Assembly: GCF_014219065.1 (NCBI RefSeq)
Contig: NZ_JACLGO010000024.1
Location: 1 to 64,000, forward strand
Source of the DNA: Halopseudomonas xiamenensis
Lineage (GTDB): Bacteria; Pseudomonadota; Gammaproteobacteria; Pseudomonadales; Pseudomonadaceae
Direction: 5' to 3'
DNA: 64,000 nt
The position numbers and the translations under genes are program-made. This document shows, one piece after another, positions 11,290 through 25,302 of this stretch (position 1 is the stretch's first letter; the number at the start of each line of letters is the position of its first letter). The notes under the pieces were generated by a model, which worked only from the letters and a program-made list of their open reading frames with translations, made no database searches and was not told where the DNA came from.

Positions 11290-12054
11290 TCAGCTGGTCT
11301 TGCTCTGCCGCACCTGCTCGCGGGCCATGTCGTTCAGCGTCTCGGTATTACGCAGCAGATAGAAGGCGGCGATGGTCGGCACCCAGTCCGAACGATGATT
11401 GAGCAGGCGTGGCTGGATGAAGCTGTACTGCTTGTCCAGGTCGTCGAGCGCGGGTGACAGCTCCGGCAGCAGGGATTTCAGCGCAGCCGAGCGCTGGGTG
11501 ATGCTGGCGTCCATGGTCTGGAATACGCTTTCGCCGGTCTCGATGAAGTACACGCCGATGGAGCTGAACATGCTGTTCTGGTACAGCAGCAGGATCTGGC
11601 TGGTTTCCAGGCTCTGCTGGTGCAGGGCATGCAGGTTCTCGCCGATCTCGCCTGCCAGTGCCGAATACTGGGCGGCGGCGGCCTTGTCCAGACTGGCGTG
11701 GGCCATCATGATGCGGTTGACCGTGGCCAGGTGGTAGTGCGCCTCTTCCTGGGTCTGGTTCTCCAGTTCACGAATCAGGCCGATGAATTCGTTGTAGGGC
11801 ACGCGCAGCTCGCTGGGGTTGTCCAGCAGGCGCAGCAGTTTTTCCATGTTTGCCAGTGCCGCATTGTAGGCTTCACGGTTGCCCGGCTCGCGAACGCGCT
11901 CATAGAGGTTGTTGTCGATCAGCAGGAAGGTGGCGGCGCGATAACCCTCGCTGCGCAGTTCGTGCAGGTTCTGCGCCTGCTGCACACTGGCATGAGCCTG
12001 CCCGGCGAAAACGAGAAACAACAGGAGCAGAAGGTACTTCAGATGGTTTTTCAT
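11290..12054 (-). CDS. Exported helical protein of unknown function
   Basis: I do not recognise this 254-residue protein. It has a clear Sec signal peptide (MKNHLKYLLLLLFLVFAGQAHA, cleavage after AHA). The mature part is almost entirely helical with no cysteines and many Leu/Gln/Glu, for example LANMEKLLRLL and AQYSALAGEIGENLHALHQQ. This resembles a periplasmic four-helix-bundle sensor-type fold, but no transmembrane anchor or signalling domain follows. It is a single gene inserted between dapB and carA, convergent to dapB and divergent from carA, in an otherwise conserved neighbourhood. Confidence 0.8.
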   Translation of the reverse strand: MKNHLKYLLLLLFLVFAGQAHASVQQAQNLHELRSEGYRAATFLLIDNNLYERVREPGNREAYNAALANMEKLLRLLDNPSELRVPYNEFIGLIRELENQTQEEAHYHLATVNRIMMAHASLDKAAAAQYSALAGEIGENLHALHQQSLETSQILLLYQNSMFSSIGVYFIETGESVFQTMDASITQRSAALKSLLPELSPALDDLDKQYSFIQPRLLNHRSDWVPTIAAFYLLRNTETLNDMAREQVRQSKTS

Positions 12055-12404
12055 TGTTCGGAGTCCCTGTTTTTGTTGTAAATCCTGATCCGGCCAGGAC
12101 GCAATGCGGACCCGGTCGGCAGAATGTTCCCGTGCTCTGCAGGCCGGGAAATCTGATCCGCATGCAGTTTTAGCATGTTCGTGGCGATTATGAAACAGAA
12201 TGCGGAAGCGTCTTGCCAGCCGGCAGAGCGCTGGATAGTCGGTGTGGATATTTACTGATCAAACCGGTAAAATGCCGGGCTAATCTGTCTATCTCAGCGC
12301 GTATCTGACAATGCCTTTGCAGTGGGGTGAAGTGGAGAACACATCATTCCCGCTTTTGTGCAGCCCGCGTTTGGCAAAAACGTGTCAGTCTTTCGGAGGT
12401 TTTC
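12055..12404. other. Intergenic leader region upstream of carA
   Basis: This 350-bp divergent region lies between the exported-protein gene and carA. An ATG at 12311 opens a short frame toward carA ([13 protein letters not shown]...), but it runs into carA out of frame and I cannot support it as a leader peptide. The carA SD (GGAGGT, 12395-12400) lies at its end. carAB transcription in Pseudomonas is known to be controlled by arginine and pyrimidines; I could not place an ArgR site with confidence. Confidence 0.4.
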
Positions 12405-13541
12405 TTGTCCAAGCCCGCCATTCTCGCCCTAGCCGACGGCAGTATCTTCCGCGGTGAGGCCATCGGCGCCGACGGTCATAGCGTCGGCGAGGTCGTCTTC
12501 AATACGGCCATGACCGGTTATCAGGAGATCCTCACCGATCCGTCCTACGCGCGCCAGATCGTCACGCTGACCTATCCGCACATCGGCAATACCGGTACTA
12601 CCCCGGAAGATGCCGAGTCCTGGAAGGTCTGGGCTGCGGGCCTGGTCATTCGTGACCTGCCGCTGGTCGCCAGTAACTGGCGCAACAAGCAATCGCTGCC
12701 GGACTACCTTAAGGAGAATGGCACTGTTGCCATCGCTGGCGTCGATACCCGCCGCCTGACCCGTATCCTGCGCGAGAAGGGTGCCCAGAATGGCTGCATC
12801 ATGGCGGGCGAGGATGCCAGCGAAGAGAAGGCCCTGGAACTGGCGCGCAGCTTCCCCGGCCTGAAAGGCATGGACCTGGCGAAGGAAGTCAGCGTCAAGC
12901 AGGCTTATGAGTGGCGCTCCGGCCCCTGGGATCTGGCTACCGACAGCCACCCGGAATTCGATGCGGCCGAGCTGCCCTACCATGTAGTGGTCTACGATTT
13001 CGGCGTCAAGTATAACATCCTGCGCATGCTGGTCGGCCGCGGCTGCCGGCTGACCGTGGTGCCGGCGCAGACCACTGCGGCCGAGGTGCTGGCGCTGAAC
13101 CCCGACGGCGTGTTGCTGGCCAACGGTCCCGGTGACCCTGAGCCCTGCGACTACGCTATCAAGGCGATCCAGGAGCTGCTGGAGGCCGATACGCCGATTC
13201 TCGGCATCTGCCTGGGTCACCAGTTGCTGGCGCTGGCTTCCGGCGCCCGTACCATGAAGATGGCCAGTGGGCACCATGGTGCCAACCACCCGGTACAGGA
13301 CCTGGACAGCGGTGTGGTGATGATCACCAGCCAGAACCACGGTTTCGCGGTGGACGAGGCCAGTCTGCCGGCCAATGTCCGCGCCACCTACAAATCGCTG
13401 TTCGACGGCACCCTGCAGGGCATCGAGCGCACCGACAAGGTGGCCTTCAGCTTCCAGGGCCACCCCGAGGCGAGCCCCGGTCCGGGTGACGTGGCGCCGC
13501 TGTTCGAGCGTTTCATCGCCGCCATGAAAAAGAGCGCCTGA
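12405..13541 (+). CDS. carA: Carbamoyl-phosphate synthase small subunit
   Basis: CarA is the glutaminase subunit: it hydrolyses glutamine and channels ammonia to CarB for carbamoyl phosphate, which feeds arginine and pyrimidine synthesis. The 378-residue protein has a C-terminal class I amidotransferase domain with nucleophile Cys in [14 protein letters not shown] and the His/Glu pair in [13 protein letters not shown]. The start is TTG 12405 ([14 protein letters not shown]), chosen because a strong SD (GGAGGT) precedes it and it gives the family N-terminus; an in-frame ATG at 12327 would add 26 residues without similarity. Confidence 0.96.
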   Translation: MSKPAILALADGSIFRGEAIGADGHSVGEVVFNTAMTGYQEILTDPSYARQIVTLTYPHIGNTGTTPEDAESWKVWAAGLVIRDLPLVASNWRNKQSLPDYLKENGTVAIAGVDTRRLTRILREKGAQNGCIMAGEDASEEKALELARSFPGLKGMDLAKEVSVKQAYEWRSGPWDLATDSHPEFDAAELPYHVVVYDFGVKYNILRMLVGRGCRLTVVPAQTTAAEVLALNPDGVLLANGPGDPEPCDYAIKAIQELLEADTPILGICLGHQLLALASGARTMKMASGHHGANHPVQDLDSGVVMITSQNHGFAVDEASLPANVRATYKSLFDGTLQGIERTDKVAFSFQGHPEASPGPGDVAPLFERFIAAMKKSA

Positions 13542-13576
13542 GTCGCCGGTCTATCCCCAAGGATTAATTGCACACT

Positions 13577-16792
<3,216 letters not shown>

Positions 16793-16796
16793 GACC

Positions 16797-17270
16797 ATGA
16801 AATATCCCATGACCAAGCAGGGCGCCCAGGCCCTGGAAGACGAACTCAAGCACCTGAAGTCGGTGATGCGGCCGCAGATTACCGAGGCCATCGCCGAGGC
16901 GCGCGAGCTGGGTGATCTGAAGGAAAACGCCGAGTATCATGCCGCCCGTGAGCAGCAGGGCATGGTCGAGGCACGCATCAGTGATATCGAGGGTCGCCTG
17001 TCGGCGGCCCAGGTGATCGATGTGCTGAGCATCCCCTATACCGGCAAGGTGATCTTCGGTACCACGGTCACCATCGCCAATGTCGATACCGACGAAGAAG
17101 TGCGCTACCAGATCGTCGGTGAGGACGAGGCGGAGATCAGAGAAGGCAAGATTTCCGTGACCTCGCCGATTGCCCGGGCGCTGATTGGCAAGGAAGAAGG
17201 CGACGTGGTGGCGGTGCGCACGCCGGGCGGCGTGGTCGAGTATGAAGTGGTCGAGGTGCAGCACCTGTGA
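16797..17270 (+). CDS. greA: Transcription elongation factor GreA
   Basis: GreA rescues backtracked RNA polymerase by stimulating transcript cleavage. The 157-residue protein has the N-terminal coiled-coil hairpin with the catalytic acidic tip ([20 protein letters not shown] pair) and a C-terminal FKBP-like domain ([35 protein letters not shown]). It begins 4 bp after carB, which implies co-transcription with carAB. Confidence 0.98.
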   Translation: MKYPMTKQGAQALEDELKHLKSVMRPQITEAIAEARELGDLKENAEYHAAREQQGMVEARISDIEGRLSAAQVIDVLSIPYTGKVIFGTTVTIANVDTDEEVRYQIVGEDEAEIREGKISVTSPIARALIGKEEGDVVAVRTPGGVVEYEVVEVQHL

Positions 17271-17692
17271 GCACCACGGCTGCCCTGTCGCCCATGCGTA
17301 GCGGCCGGGTAGCCTGGCAGCTGGCCCAGACCCTGTGGGTTGGTGGACTCTGGATGTTGCATTTCGTCCTGCTGCCGGCGCTGGAGCGGTTCGGGCTGGC
17401 GCCGTTGCTGATCGATGAGATCGCCAGCTTCATGCGGCCGCTGATGGTCGGCTTTGCCGCAGTGTGTGCACTGCTGCAGTATCTGGTGGCCTGGTCGGTG
17501 CTGGGGCTGGCGGTGTGGCGTGATCTGCGCGGTCAGCTATTGCTGCTGGTGATGCTGACGGCGGCGGTGTTCTTCGCGGTGGGCTGGCTGGCCAATGGCG
17601 TCTACTGGCAGCTGTTCAGTTATCTGGTGCTGGCCTTTGCCGGCCTGGTGCTGATACTGCAGCCGCGGCCGGATGAGGATGTGTCGCGCTGA
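17267..17692 (+). CDS. DUF4149 membrane protein
   Basis: This is a 141-residue inner-membrane protein with four predicted transmembrane helices (around residues 20-40, 53-77, 88-105 and 112-132). It matches the DUF4149 type found downstream of greA in Pseudomonas ([29 protein letters not shown]). The GTG start overlaps the greA stop by 4 bp (GTGA), so it is translationally coupled to greA. The function is unknown. Confidence 0.85.
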   Translation: MSTTAALSPMRSGRVAWQLAQTLWVGGLWMLHFVLLPALERFGLAPLLIDEIASFMRPLMVGFAAVCALLQYLVAWSVLGLAVWRDLRGQLLLLVMLTAAVFFAVGWLANGVYWQLFSYLVLAFAGLVLILQPRPDEDVSR

Positions 17693-17712
17693 GTGTGCTG
17701 TGGTGAAGGTCT

Positions 17713-17789
17713 ATCGCGCCGAGGCGGCGCTCCCACGAGTGGCTGCTGAAGCGGCATGCCCTTTTGTGGGAGCACCGCCCCGGCGCGAT
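17713..17789. repeat. REP doublet / REPIN-like inverted repeat
   Basis: ATCGCGCCGAGGCGGCGCTCCCAC (17713-17736, shown as the left arm) pairs with GTGGGAGCACCGCCCCGGCG plus CGAT (17766-17789), with two mismatches over 24 bp and a 29-bp spacer. The GTGGGAGC...GCGCGATC signature is typical of Pseudomonas REP sequences, here in the inverted arrangement of a REPIN between convergent genes. Confidence 0.8.
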
Positions 17790-17809
17790 CAGCGGTGGCA
17801 GAGGACAGC

Positions 17810-18124
17810 TCAGAGGTCCTTGAAACGCACCAGGTTGGACAGATTGGCGTTGGGCTTCTTGTTGCGCCGCAGCAGCACGACCATCTTGCCGATCACCTGC
17901 ACCAGCTCCGCCCCCGTGGCCTGGCAGACTTCGCCAATCAGCGCCTGTTTGGTCTCGCGGTCGCCCACAGTGATGCGTATCTTGATCAGTTCATGATCGC
18001 TCAGGGCGCGATCCAGCTCGGCCAGAACGCCTTCACTGGCACCCTGCTCGCTGACGATCACTACCGGCTTGAGGTGGTGGGCAATGCGTTTGTAGGCTTT
18101 CTTCTGTTCAGAGCTGAGCGCCAT
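17810..18124 (-). CDS. yhbY: Ribosome assembly RNA-binding protein YhbY
   Basis: This 104-residue CRM-domain protein is associated with 50S precursors. MALSSEQKKAYKRIAHHLKPVVIVSEQGASEGVLAELDRAL carries the CRM fold and the GxxG-like loop region; IKIRITVGDRETKQALIGEVC and VQVIGKMVVLLRRNK complete it. ATG 18124 is chosen over an upstream start because the extension is not in the family. It is divergent from rlmE. Confidence 0.93.
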   Translation of the reverse strand: MALSSEQKKAYKRIAHHLKPVVIVSEQGASEGVLAELDRALSDHELIKIRITVGDRETKQALIGEVCQATGAELVQVIGKMVVLLRRNKKPNANLSNLVRFKDL

Positions 18125-18224
18125 AATGATCCGTATGAGTTCCTGTTCGATGAGTGTCGAGAGATGAGTATCGATAAAGGAGCCTAGTATAACCGGCGGC
18201 GCGATCCGCTGCATGAGGTATTCC

Positions 18225-18848
18225 GTGGCAAGATCAAAGACCAGCAAGGGCTGGCTGAAAGAACATTTCGACGATCACTATGTCAAACAGGCGCAGAAGG
18301 ACGGCTATCGCTCCCGAGCCAGCTACAAGCTGCTGGAGATCCAGGAGAAGGATCGGCTGCTGCGCCCGGGTATGACCGTGCTCGACCTGGGCTCGGCGCC
18401 GGGTGGCTGGTCGCAGGTCGCCAGTCGGCTGATCGGCGAGAAGGGGCGGATCATCGCCTCCGATATCCTGCCGATGGACAGTATCGCGGATGTGGTGTTC
18501 ATCCAGGGTGACTTTACCGAGGATGAGGTGTTCGAGGCGATCCTCGGGGCGATCGGCGGTCAGCCGGTGGACCTTGTTATTTCCGACATGGCCCCCAATA
18601 TGAGTGGTACGCCTGCCGTCGATCAGCCGCGCGCCATGTATCTGTGCGAACTGGCGCTGGACATGGCCGGTCGGGTATTGCGTCCCGGTGGCGATTTCCT
18701 GATCAAGGTGTTTCATGGCGAGGGTTTCGACGAGTATTTCCGGGAGATGCGCAGTCGTTTCGACAAGATCGTCACGCGCAAGCCGGGTGCTTCCCGGGAT
18801 CGCTCGCGGGAAACCTACCTGCTGGGTCGTGGCTTCAAGGGCGAGTGA
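18225..18848 (+). CDS. rlmE: 23S rRNA 2'-O-ribose U2552 methyltransferase RlmE (FtsJ/RrmJ)
   Basis: RlmE methylates U2552 in the A loop of 23S rRNA using SAM, a late 50S assembly step. The 207-residue protein has the SAM motif [14 protein letters not shown], catalytic Asp in [11 protein letters not shown], catalytic Lys in [11 protein letters not shown] and Glu in SRETYLL. The GTG start at 18225 has a GAGG SD 5-6 bp upstream and the family N-terminus ([14 protein letters not shown]); ATG 18213 is possible. It lies just upstream of ftsH, as in E. coli. Confidence 0.96.
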   Translation: MARSKTSKGWLKEHFDDHYVKQAQKDGYRSRASYKLLEIQEKDRLLRPGMTVLDLGSAPGGWSQVASRLIGEKGRIIASDILPMDSIADVVFIQGDFTEDEVFEAILGAIGGQPVDLVISDMAPNMSGTPAVDQPRAMYLCELALDMAGRVLRPGGDFLIKVFHGEGFDEYFREMRSRFDKIVTRKPGASRDRSRETYLLGRGFKGE

Positions 18849-18986
18849 CCAGCAACAGGTGACATAGCGCGTTACACAGCCGGAACTGCCGTGGTAGTGG
18901 AATCTGGTGTAAGGTAGACAGGCCGGATAAACGACGAATACAGCCAGGCTCCGATCATCCAGGTGGCGGGGCAAGAGGATAGCAAT

Positions 18987-20936
<1,950 letters not shown>

Positions 20937-20943
20937 GAGCAGC

Positions 20944-21801
20944 ATGACACAAGTCCGCAATAACTCCCGGTTGCCTTGCGGCGACCGGGAGCTTGACCTT
21001 TCCCGTACCCAGGTCATGGGTATTCTGAATATCACCCCTGATTCGTTTTCCGACGGTGGCCGCTACACTCGGCGCGATGCCGCCTTGGCGCATGTCGAGC
21101 AGATGCTGGCCGCCGGCGCGACGCTGATCGATATCGGCGGCGAGTCGACCCGGCCCGGCGCCGCGCTGGTCGGCGTGCAGGAGGAAGTCGATCGGGTGGT
21201 GCCCATGGTCGAGGCCATCAAGGCGCGCTTCGATACCGTGGTGTCGATCGATACCAGTACCCCGGAAGTGATCAGCGGCTCGGCGTCGGTCGGTGCCGGG
21301 CTGATCAACGATATTCGCGCACTCTGTCGTCCGGGCGCCATGCAGGCGGCGGTCGACTCGGGTCTGGCGGTATGCCTGATGCACATGCAGGGCGAGCCAC
21401 AGACCATGCAGCAGGCGCCGCAGTATGAATCGGTGCTGGGGCAAGTGAACTCCTTCCTCGAACAGCGTGTCCAAGCCTGCCTGGACGCTGGCATCGACCG
21501 CGCCAAGCTGGTTCTGGACCCGGGATTCGGCTTTGGCAAGAGCCTGCAGCACAACCTCGAGCTGTTTGCCGCCATGCAGCATCTGCGTCCCCTCGACCTG
21601 CCGATCCTGGTCGGCGTGTCGCGCAAGAGCATGATCGGCCAGACCCTGGACCGACCGGTGGACCAGCGTCTGGCCGGTGGTCTGGCGCTGGCGGTACTTG
21701 CGGTGACCAAGGGTGCGCGTATCATTCGGGTGCATGATGTAGCGGAAACCGTCGATGCCGTGCGCATGGCGGAGGCGGTGATGGCGGCGGGGCAGGGCTG
21801 A
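20944..21801 (+). CDS. folP: Dihydropteroate synthase
   Basis: FolP condenses p-aminobenzoate with the pterin pyrophosphate from FolK in folate synthesis and is the sulfonamide target. The 285-residue TIM barrel has the signatures VMGILNITPDSFSDGGRY (pABA/Mg loop) and IDIGGESTRPGA, plus LVGVSRKSMIG and a GARIIRVHDV C-terminus. It starts 7 bp after ftsH and is followed by glmM, a conserved ftsH-folP-glmM order. Confidence 0.98.
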   Translation: MTQVRNNSRLPCGDRELDLSRTQVMGILNITPDSFSDGGRYTRRDAALAHVEQMLAAGATLIDIGGESTRPGAALVGVQEEVDRVVPMVEAIKARFDTVVSIDTSTPEVISGSASVGAGLINDIRALCRPGAMQAAVDSGLAVCLMHMQGEPQTMQQAPQYESVLGQVNSFLEQRVQACLDAGIDRAKLVLDPGFGFGKSLQHNLELFAAMQHLRPLDLPILVGVSRKSMIGQTLDRPVDQRLAGGLALAVLAVTKGARIIRVHDVAETVDAVRMAEAVMAAGQG

Positions 21802-21855
21802 CAGCCGGTCGCCACCGGGTTTTCACCGATTTTTACTGAGTCAGGACACTCCTAT

Positions 21856-23202
21856 ATGGAAAAGCGCTATTTCGGCACCGACGGCATTCGAGGCCTGGTC
21901 GGCACCCACCCGATTACCCCGGAATTCATGCTCAAGCTCGGCTGGGCGGTCGGCACCGCCTTCAGGCACGACGGTCAGTGCCGGGTGGTCATCGGCAAGG
22001 ACACGCGGATTTCCGGTTACATGTTCGAGTCGGCACTGGAGGCCGGGCTGTCCGCCGCAGGTGCCCAGGTGCAGCTGCTCGGGCCGATGCCGACCCCGGC
22101 CATCGCCTACTTGACGCGGACCTTCAAGGCCGATGCGGGGATCGTCATCAGTGCGTCGCACAATCCGTACTACGACAATGGCATCAAGTTCTTTTCCGCC
22201 CAGGGCACCAAGCTGCCGGATACCCTCGAACACGAGATCGAGCGCCTGGTCGATTCGCCCATGCAGGTGGTCGAGTCCAGTGCGCTGGGCAAGGTGGCGC
22301 GGGTCGAGGATGCCTCGGGCCGCTATATCGAGTTCTGCAAGAGCAGTGTGCCGACCAGTACCAGCTTCAAGGGCCTGAAGATAGTGCTCGATTGCGCCAA
22401 CGGCGCCACCTACAAGGTAGCCCCCAGCGTGTTCTCCGAGCTCGGCGCGCAGGTCAGCGTGATCGGCGCAGCACCGGATGGGCTGAATATCAACGCTGGC
22501 GTCGGTTCCACCGATCTGGCGGCGCTGGGCCGCGCGGTGGTCGAGCGCCAGGCTGACCTGGGTATCGCCTTCGATGGTGATGGCGACCGGGTGATGATGG
22601 TCGATGCCGAGGGCAATTCGGTCGACGGTGATGAGCTGCTGTACATCATGACCCTGGACCTGTACGAGCGCGGCCTGCTGGAAGGTGGTGTCGCCGGCAC
22701 GCTGATGAGCAATCTGGGTCTGGAGCTGGCCCTGCGTGAGCGGGACATTCCCTTTGTCCGCGCCAAGGTCGGTGACCGCTATGTGATGGCCGAACTGCAG
22801 CAGCGCGGCTGGACGCTGGGTGGCGAGTCCTCCGGGCATCTGGTGTGCCTGCGCCATACCACCACCGGCGACGGCATCATCGCCGCGCTGCAGGTGCTGC
22901 GCGCGCTGCGTATGTCGGGCAAGACCCTGGGGCAGGCGTGCAAGGGCATGAACAAATGTCCGCAGAAGCTGATCAACGTACGCTATCAGAACAACGGCGG
23001 CTCGCCGCTGGAGTCGCCGGCGCTGAAGTCGGCGGTGGCCGATGCCGAGGGCCGGCTGGGCAAGGCTGGCCGGGTGCTGCTGCGCCTGTCCGGGACCGAG
23101 CCGGTGATCCGGGTGATGGTCGAAGGCCAGGATGCCGCCCAGGTTAGTCGGGAGGCCGAGGCGCTGGCGGCGCAGGTGGAGAAAATGTTCGCCGCTGGCT
23201 GA
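21856..23202 (+). CDS. glmM: Phosphoglucosamine mutase
   Basis: GlmM interconverts glucosamine-6-P and glucosamine-1-P for UDP-GlcNAc, peptidoglycan and LPS synthesis. The 448-residue alpha-D-phosphohexomutase begins [14 protein letters not shown]. It has the phosphoserine loop [15 protein letters not shown] (Ser about 103), the Mg loop [11 protein letters not shown], the sugar loop GGESSGHLV and the phosphate-binding [15 protein letters not shown]. It is probably co-transcribed with folP. Confidence 0.98.
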   Translation: MEKRYFGTDGIRGLVGTHPITPEFMLKLGWAVGTAFRHDGQCRVVIGKDTRISGYMFESALEAGLSAAGAQVQLLGPMPTPAIAYLTRTFKADAGIVISASHNPYYDNGIKFFSAQGTKLPDTLEHEIERLVDSPMQVVESSALGKVARVEDASGRYIEFCKSSVPTSTSFKGLKIVLDCANGATYKVAPSVFSELGAQVSVIGAAPDGLNINAGVGSTDLAALGRAVVERQADLGIAFDGDGDRVMMVDAEGNSVDGDELLYIMTLDLYERGLLEGGVAGTLMSNLGLELALRERDIPFVRAKVGDRYVMAELQQRGWTLGGESSGHLVCLRHTTTGDGIIAALQVLRALRMSGKTLGQACKGMNKCPQKLINVRYQNNGGSPLESPALKSAVADAEGRLGKAGRVLLRLSGTEPVIRVMVEGQDAAQVSREAEALAAQVEKMFAAG

Positions 23203-23268
23203 AAAGGCGGTTGTGTCGTGCTGGCAACTTGGTTAACATTGGCGCCCGCTTGAGCAGAGAGGTTAGGC

Positions 23269-24027
23269 ATGCGTCGTCCGCTGGTCGCCGGAAACTGGAA
23301 AATGTACGGTACACGGCACTCCGTTGATGAGTTGCTCTCCGGGTTGAATGCGCAGCAGTGGCCGGAACAGGTTGATCTGCTGATCGCTCCGCCGGCACTG
23401 TATGTCCAGCAATGCCGCGAAGCGCTGACTGCATCGCCGCTGCGACTGGCCGGCCAGAGTTGCGCCCACCAGGCCGAGCCAGGTGCGTTGACCGGTGAGA
23501 TATCTCCGGCTCAGCTGCGCGATGCGGGATGTGAATATGTGCTGGTCGGTCATTCCGAGCGGCGCAGTCTGTTCGGCGAGACCGACGAGGTGATCTGTCG
23601 CAAGTTCGCCGCCGCGCTGGCTTGTGGTCTGCGTCCGATCCTGTGTGTCGGCGAGACGCGCGAGCAGTATGATGCGGGCGAGACCGCGGAAGTGGTCGGG
23701 CGTCAGTTGCAGGCGGTGCTGGATATCTTCGGCGTTGGCGGGCTGGCCCAGGGTGTGGTGGCGTACGAGCCGGTCTGGGCGATTGGTACCGGTCTGACCG
23801 CTACACCGGAGCAGGCGCAGGAAGTGCATGCGATGATCCGTGCACGTCTGGCGTTGCAGGATGACGAACAGGCGCAGTGTGTGCAGATCGTCTATGGCGG
23901 CAGTGTCAAGGCGGAGAATGCCGAGGCATTGTTCGGCATGCCGGATATCGACGGAGGGCTTGTGGGTGGAGCCTCTCTCAACGCAGATGAATTTGGTGCG
24001 ATCGCTCGTGCCGCGGGACAAGTTTAA
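23269..24027 (+). CDS. tpiA: Triosephosphate isomerase
   Basis: TpiA interconverts DHAP and glyceraldehyde-3-P in glycolysis and gluconeogenesis. The 252-residue TIM barrel has NWKMYG (Lys12-type), the electrophilic His in [10 protein letters not shown], and the catalytic Glu with mobile loop in [20 protein letters not shown]. The phosphate-binding [10 protein letters not shown] and GLVGGASL are also present. Its stop overlaps the secG start by one base (TAATG). Confidence 0.98.
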   Translation: MRRPLVAGNWKMYGTRHSVDELLSGLNAQQWPEQVDLLIAPPALYVQQCREALTASPLRLAGQSCAHQAEPGALTGEISPAQLRDAGCEYVLVGHSERRSLFGETDEVICRKFAAALACGLRPILCVGETREQYDAGETAEVVGRQLQAVLDIFGVGGLAQGVVAYEPVWAIGTGLTATPEQAQEVHAMIRARLALQDDEQAQCVQIVYGGSVKAENAEALFGMPDIDGGLVGGASLNADEFGAIARAAGQV

Positions 24028-24401
24028 TGATTGAAACCGTTGTTGTGATTGTGCATCTTCTGGTCGCTATTGCGCTGGTGGGGTTGATCCTCATTCAGCA
24101 GGGCAAGGGCGCGGAGACCGGTGCTTCCTTTGGCTCGGGCGCGTCCGGCACGGTTTTTGGCAGCCAGGGTTCGGCGACTTTTCTGAGCCGCTTGACAGCG
24201 GTGCTGGCCACTGTATTCTTTCTGACCTCGCTGGGTCTGGCTTACTATGCCAGTCACAAGGCCGGTCAGGTTCGCGATGCAGGCTTGCCGGTTCCGGCCC
24301 TGCAGAGCCAGCCGGTGGCTCCAGTCAGTGAAGATGTACCTGTTCTTGAAGAGCGGGCTCCTCAGGCTCCTGCGACGGACGATGTACCTGTCGTCGATTG
24401 A
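24027..24401 (+). CDS. secG: Preprotein translocase subunit SecG
   Basis: SecG is the small auxiliary subunit of the SecYEG translocon. The 124-residue protein has two TM helices ([20 protein letters not shown] and [20 protein letters not shown]) flanking the conserved [32 protein letters not shown] loop. The tail is hydrophilic and P/V-rich (about residues 85-124), longer than in E. coli. It is coupled to tpiA by stop/start overlap and followed by tRNA-Leu. Confidence 0.96.
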   Translation: MIETVVVIVHLLVAIALVGLILIQQGKGAETGASFGSGASGTVFGSQGSATFLSRLTAVLATVFFLTSLGLAYYASHKAGQVRDAGLPVPALQSQPVAPVSEDVPVLEERAPQAPATDDVPVVD

Positions 24402-24413
24402 GCCAACAGTTTT

Positions 24414-24498
24414 GCGGAAGTGGTGGAATTGGTAGACACGCTATCTTGAGGGGGTAGTGCCTTAGGGTGTATGGGTTCGAGTCCCATCTTCCGCACCA
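24414..24498 (+). tRNA. tRNA-Leu (GAG)
   Basis: This is a class II tRNA of 85 nt including the encoded CCA. The acceptor GCGGAAG pairs with CTTCCGC, the anticodon stem CTATC/GGTAG encloses loop TTGAGGG (anticodon GAG), a variable arm follows, and the T arm is ATGGGTTCGAGTCCCAT. Placement between secG and rimP is conserved in Pseudomonas. Confidence 0.96.
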
Positions 24499-24503
24499 AT
24501 CAG

Positions 24504-24530
24504 ACAAGGCCTGCGTCATGCAGGCCTTGT
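24504..24530 (+). terminator. Hairpin after tRNA-Leu
   Basis: ACAAGGCCTGC-GTCAT-GCAGGCCTTGT is a perfect 11-bp stem followed by TGCTTT, just downstream of the tRNA-Leu CCA end. It is a likely terminator or 3'-processing structure. Confidence 0.65.
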
Positions 24531-24600
24531 TGCTTTCAGGCAGAATGCGTCAGGTTGTCTTGTTTGGTCGCCGGGCGTATAATTCATGCCTCGGATTCGC

Positions 24601-24677
<77 letters not shown>

Positions 24678-24683
24678 GTCAAA

Positions 24684-24706
24684 GGCCCCTTTTCAGGGGC
24701 TTTTTG
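24684..24706 (+). terminator. Rho-independent terminator after tRNA-fMet
   Basis: GGCCCCTTTTCAGGGGCTTTTTG is a short GC stem (GCCCC/GGGGC) followed by a T tract directly after the tRNA. Read-through into rimP is possible, as in the E. coli metY-nusA operon. Confidence 0.7.
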
Positions 24707-24788
24707 TTAACTCCGGACTTCACTGAGATGAAGTGGCCGGAACCAGGATGGGCTTTCAGGCCCATTTTTTATTCGTGAAAGAAAGGCG

Positions 24789-25250
24789 GTGAAATTGTCC
24801 GGCAAAGTTACCGAGTTGGAGAGCCTGTTGGTCCCGATTGTCGAGGCTCTAGGCTATCGTTGTTGGGGGATCGAGTTCCTGTCGCAGGGGCGTCACAGCC
24901 TGCTGCGCGTGTATATCGATCACCCCGATGGCGTCAGCGTGGAAGCCTGTGCGACGGTCAGCAGGCAGGCCAGCGCGGTGCTGGACGTGGAAGACCCGAT
25001 CAGTGGTGATTACACTCTGGAGGTGTCCTCCCCGGGAATGGACAGGCCGCTGTTCACTCTCGAACAGTTTGCCGCCTATGTCGGCGAGCAGGCGAAGATC
25101 AGATTGCGCGTGCCCTATGAAGGCCGGCGGAATTTTCAGGGTGTCATCCGCGGGGTGGAAGGCGATGAGGTGGTGTTGCAGGTTGAGGATCATGAGTACC
25201 TGCTGCCGATCGATTCCATCGACAAGAGTCATATCATTCCGCGGTTTTGA
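24789..25250 (+). CDS. rimP: Ribosome maturation factor RimP
   Basis: RimP is needed for 30S subunit maturation. The 153-residue protein has the N-terminal alpha/beta domain ([37 protein letters not shown]), the conserved [15 protein letters not shown] and a C-terminal SH3-like domain ending [13 protein letters not shown] 24789 is used; TTG 24795 ([10 protein letters not shown]) is also plausible and gives better spacing from the AAAGG SD. It is the first gene of the nusA-infB operon. Confidence 0.95.
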   Translation: MKLSGKVTELESLLVPIVEALGYRCWGIEFLSQGRHSLLRVYIDHPDGVSVEACATVSRQASAVLDVEDPISGDYTLEVSSPGMDRPLFTLEQFAAYVGEQAKIRLRVPYEGRRNFQGVIRGVEGDEVVLQVEDHEYLLPIDSIDKSHIIPRF

Positions 25251-25302
25251 GCATTTTTCGGGCTCCAGTGGCCCCAATGGATGGCGTTAGGCGAGGCATA
25301 CG

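Noticed and set aside
12311..12420. Possible carA leader peptide starting at ATG 12311
   Set aside because: The frame runs past the carA start without an early stop and has no Arg or pyrimidine-codon pattern that I could defend.
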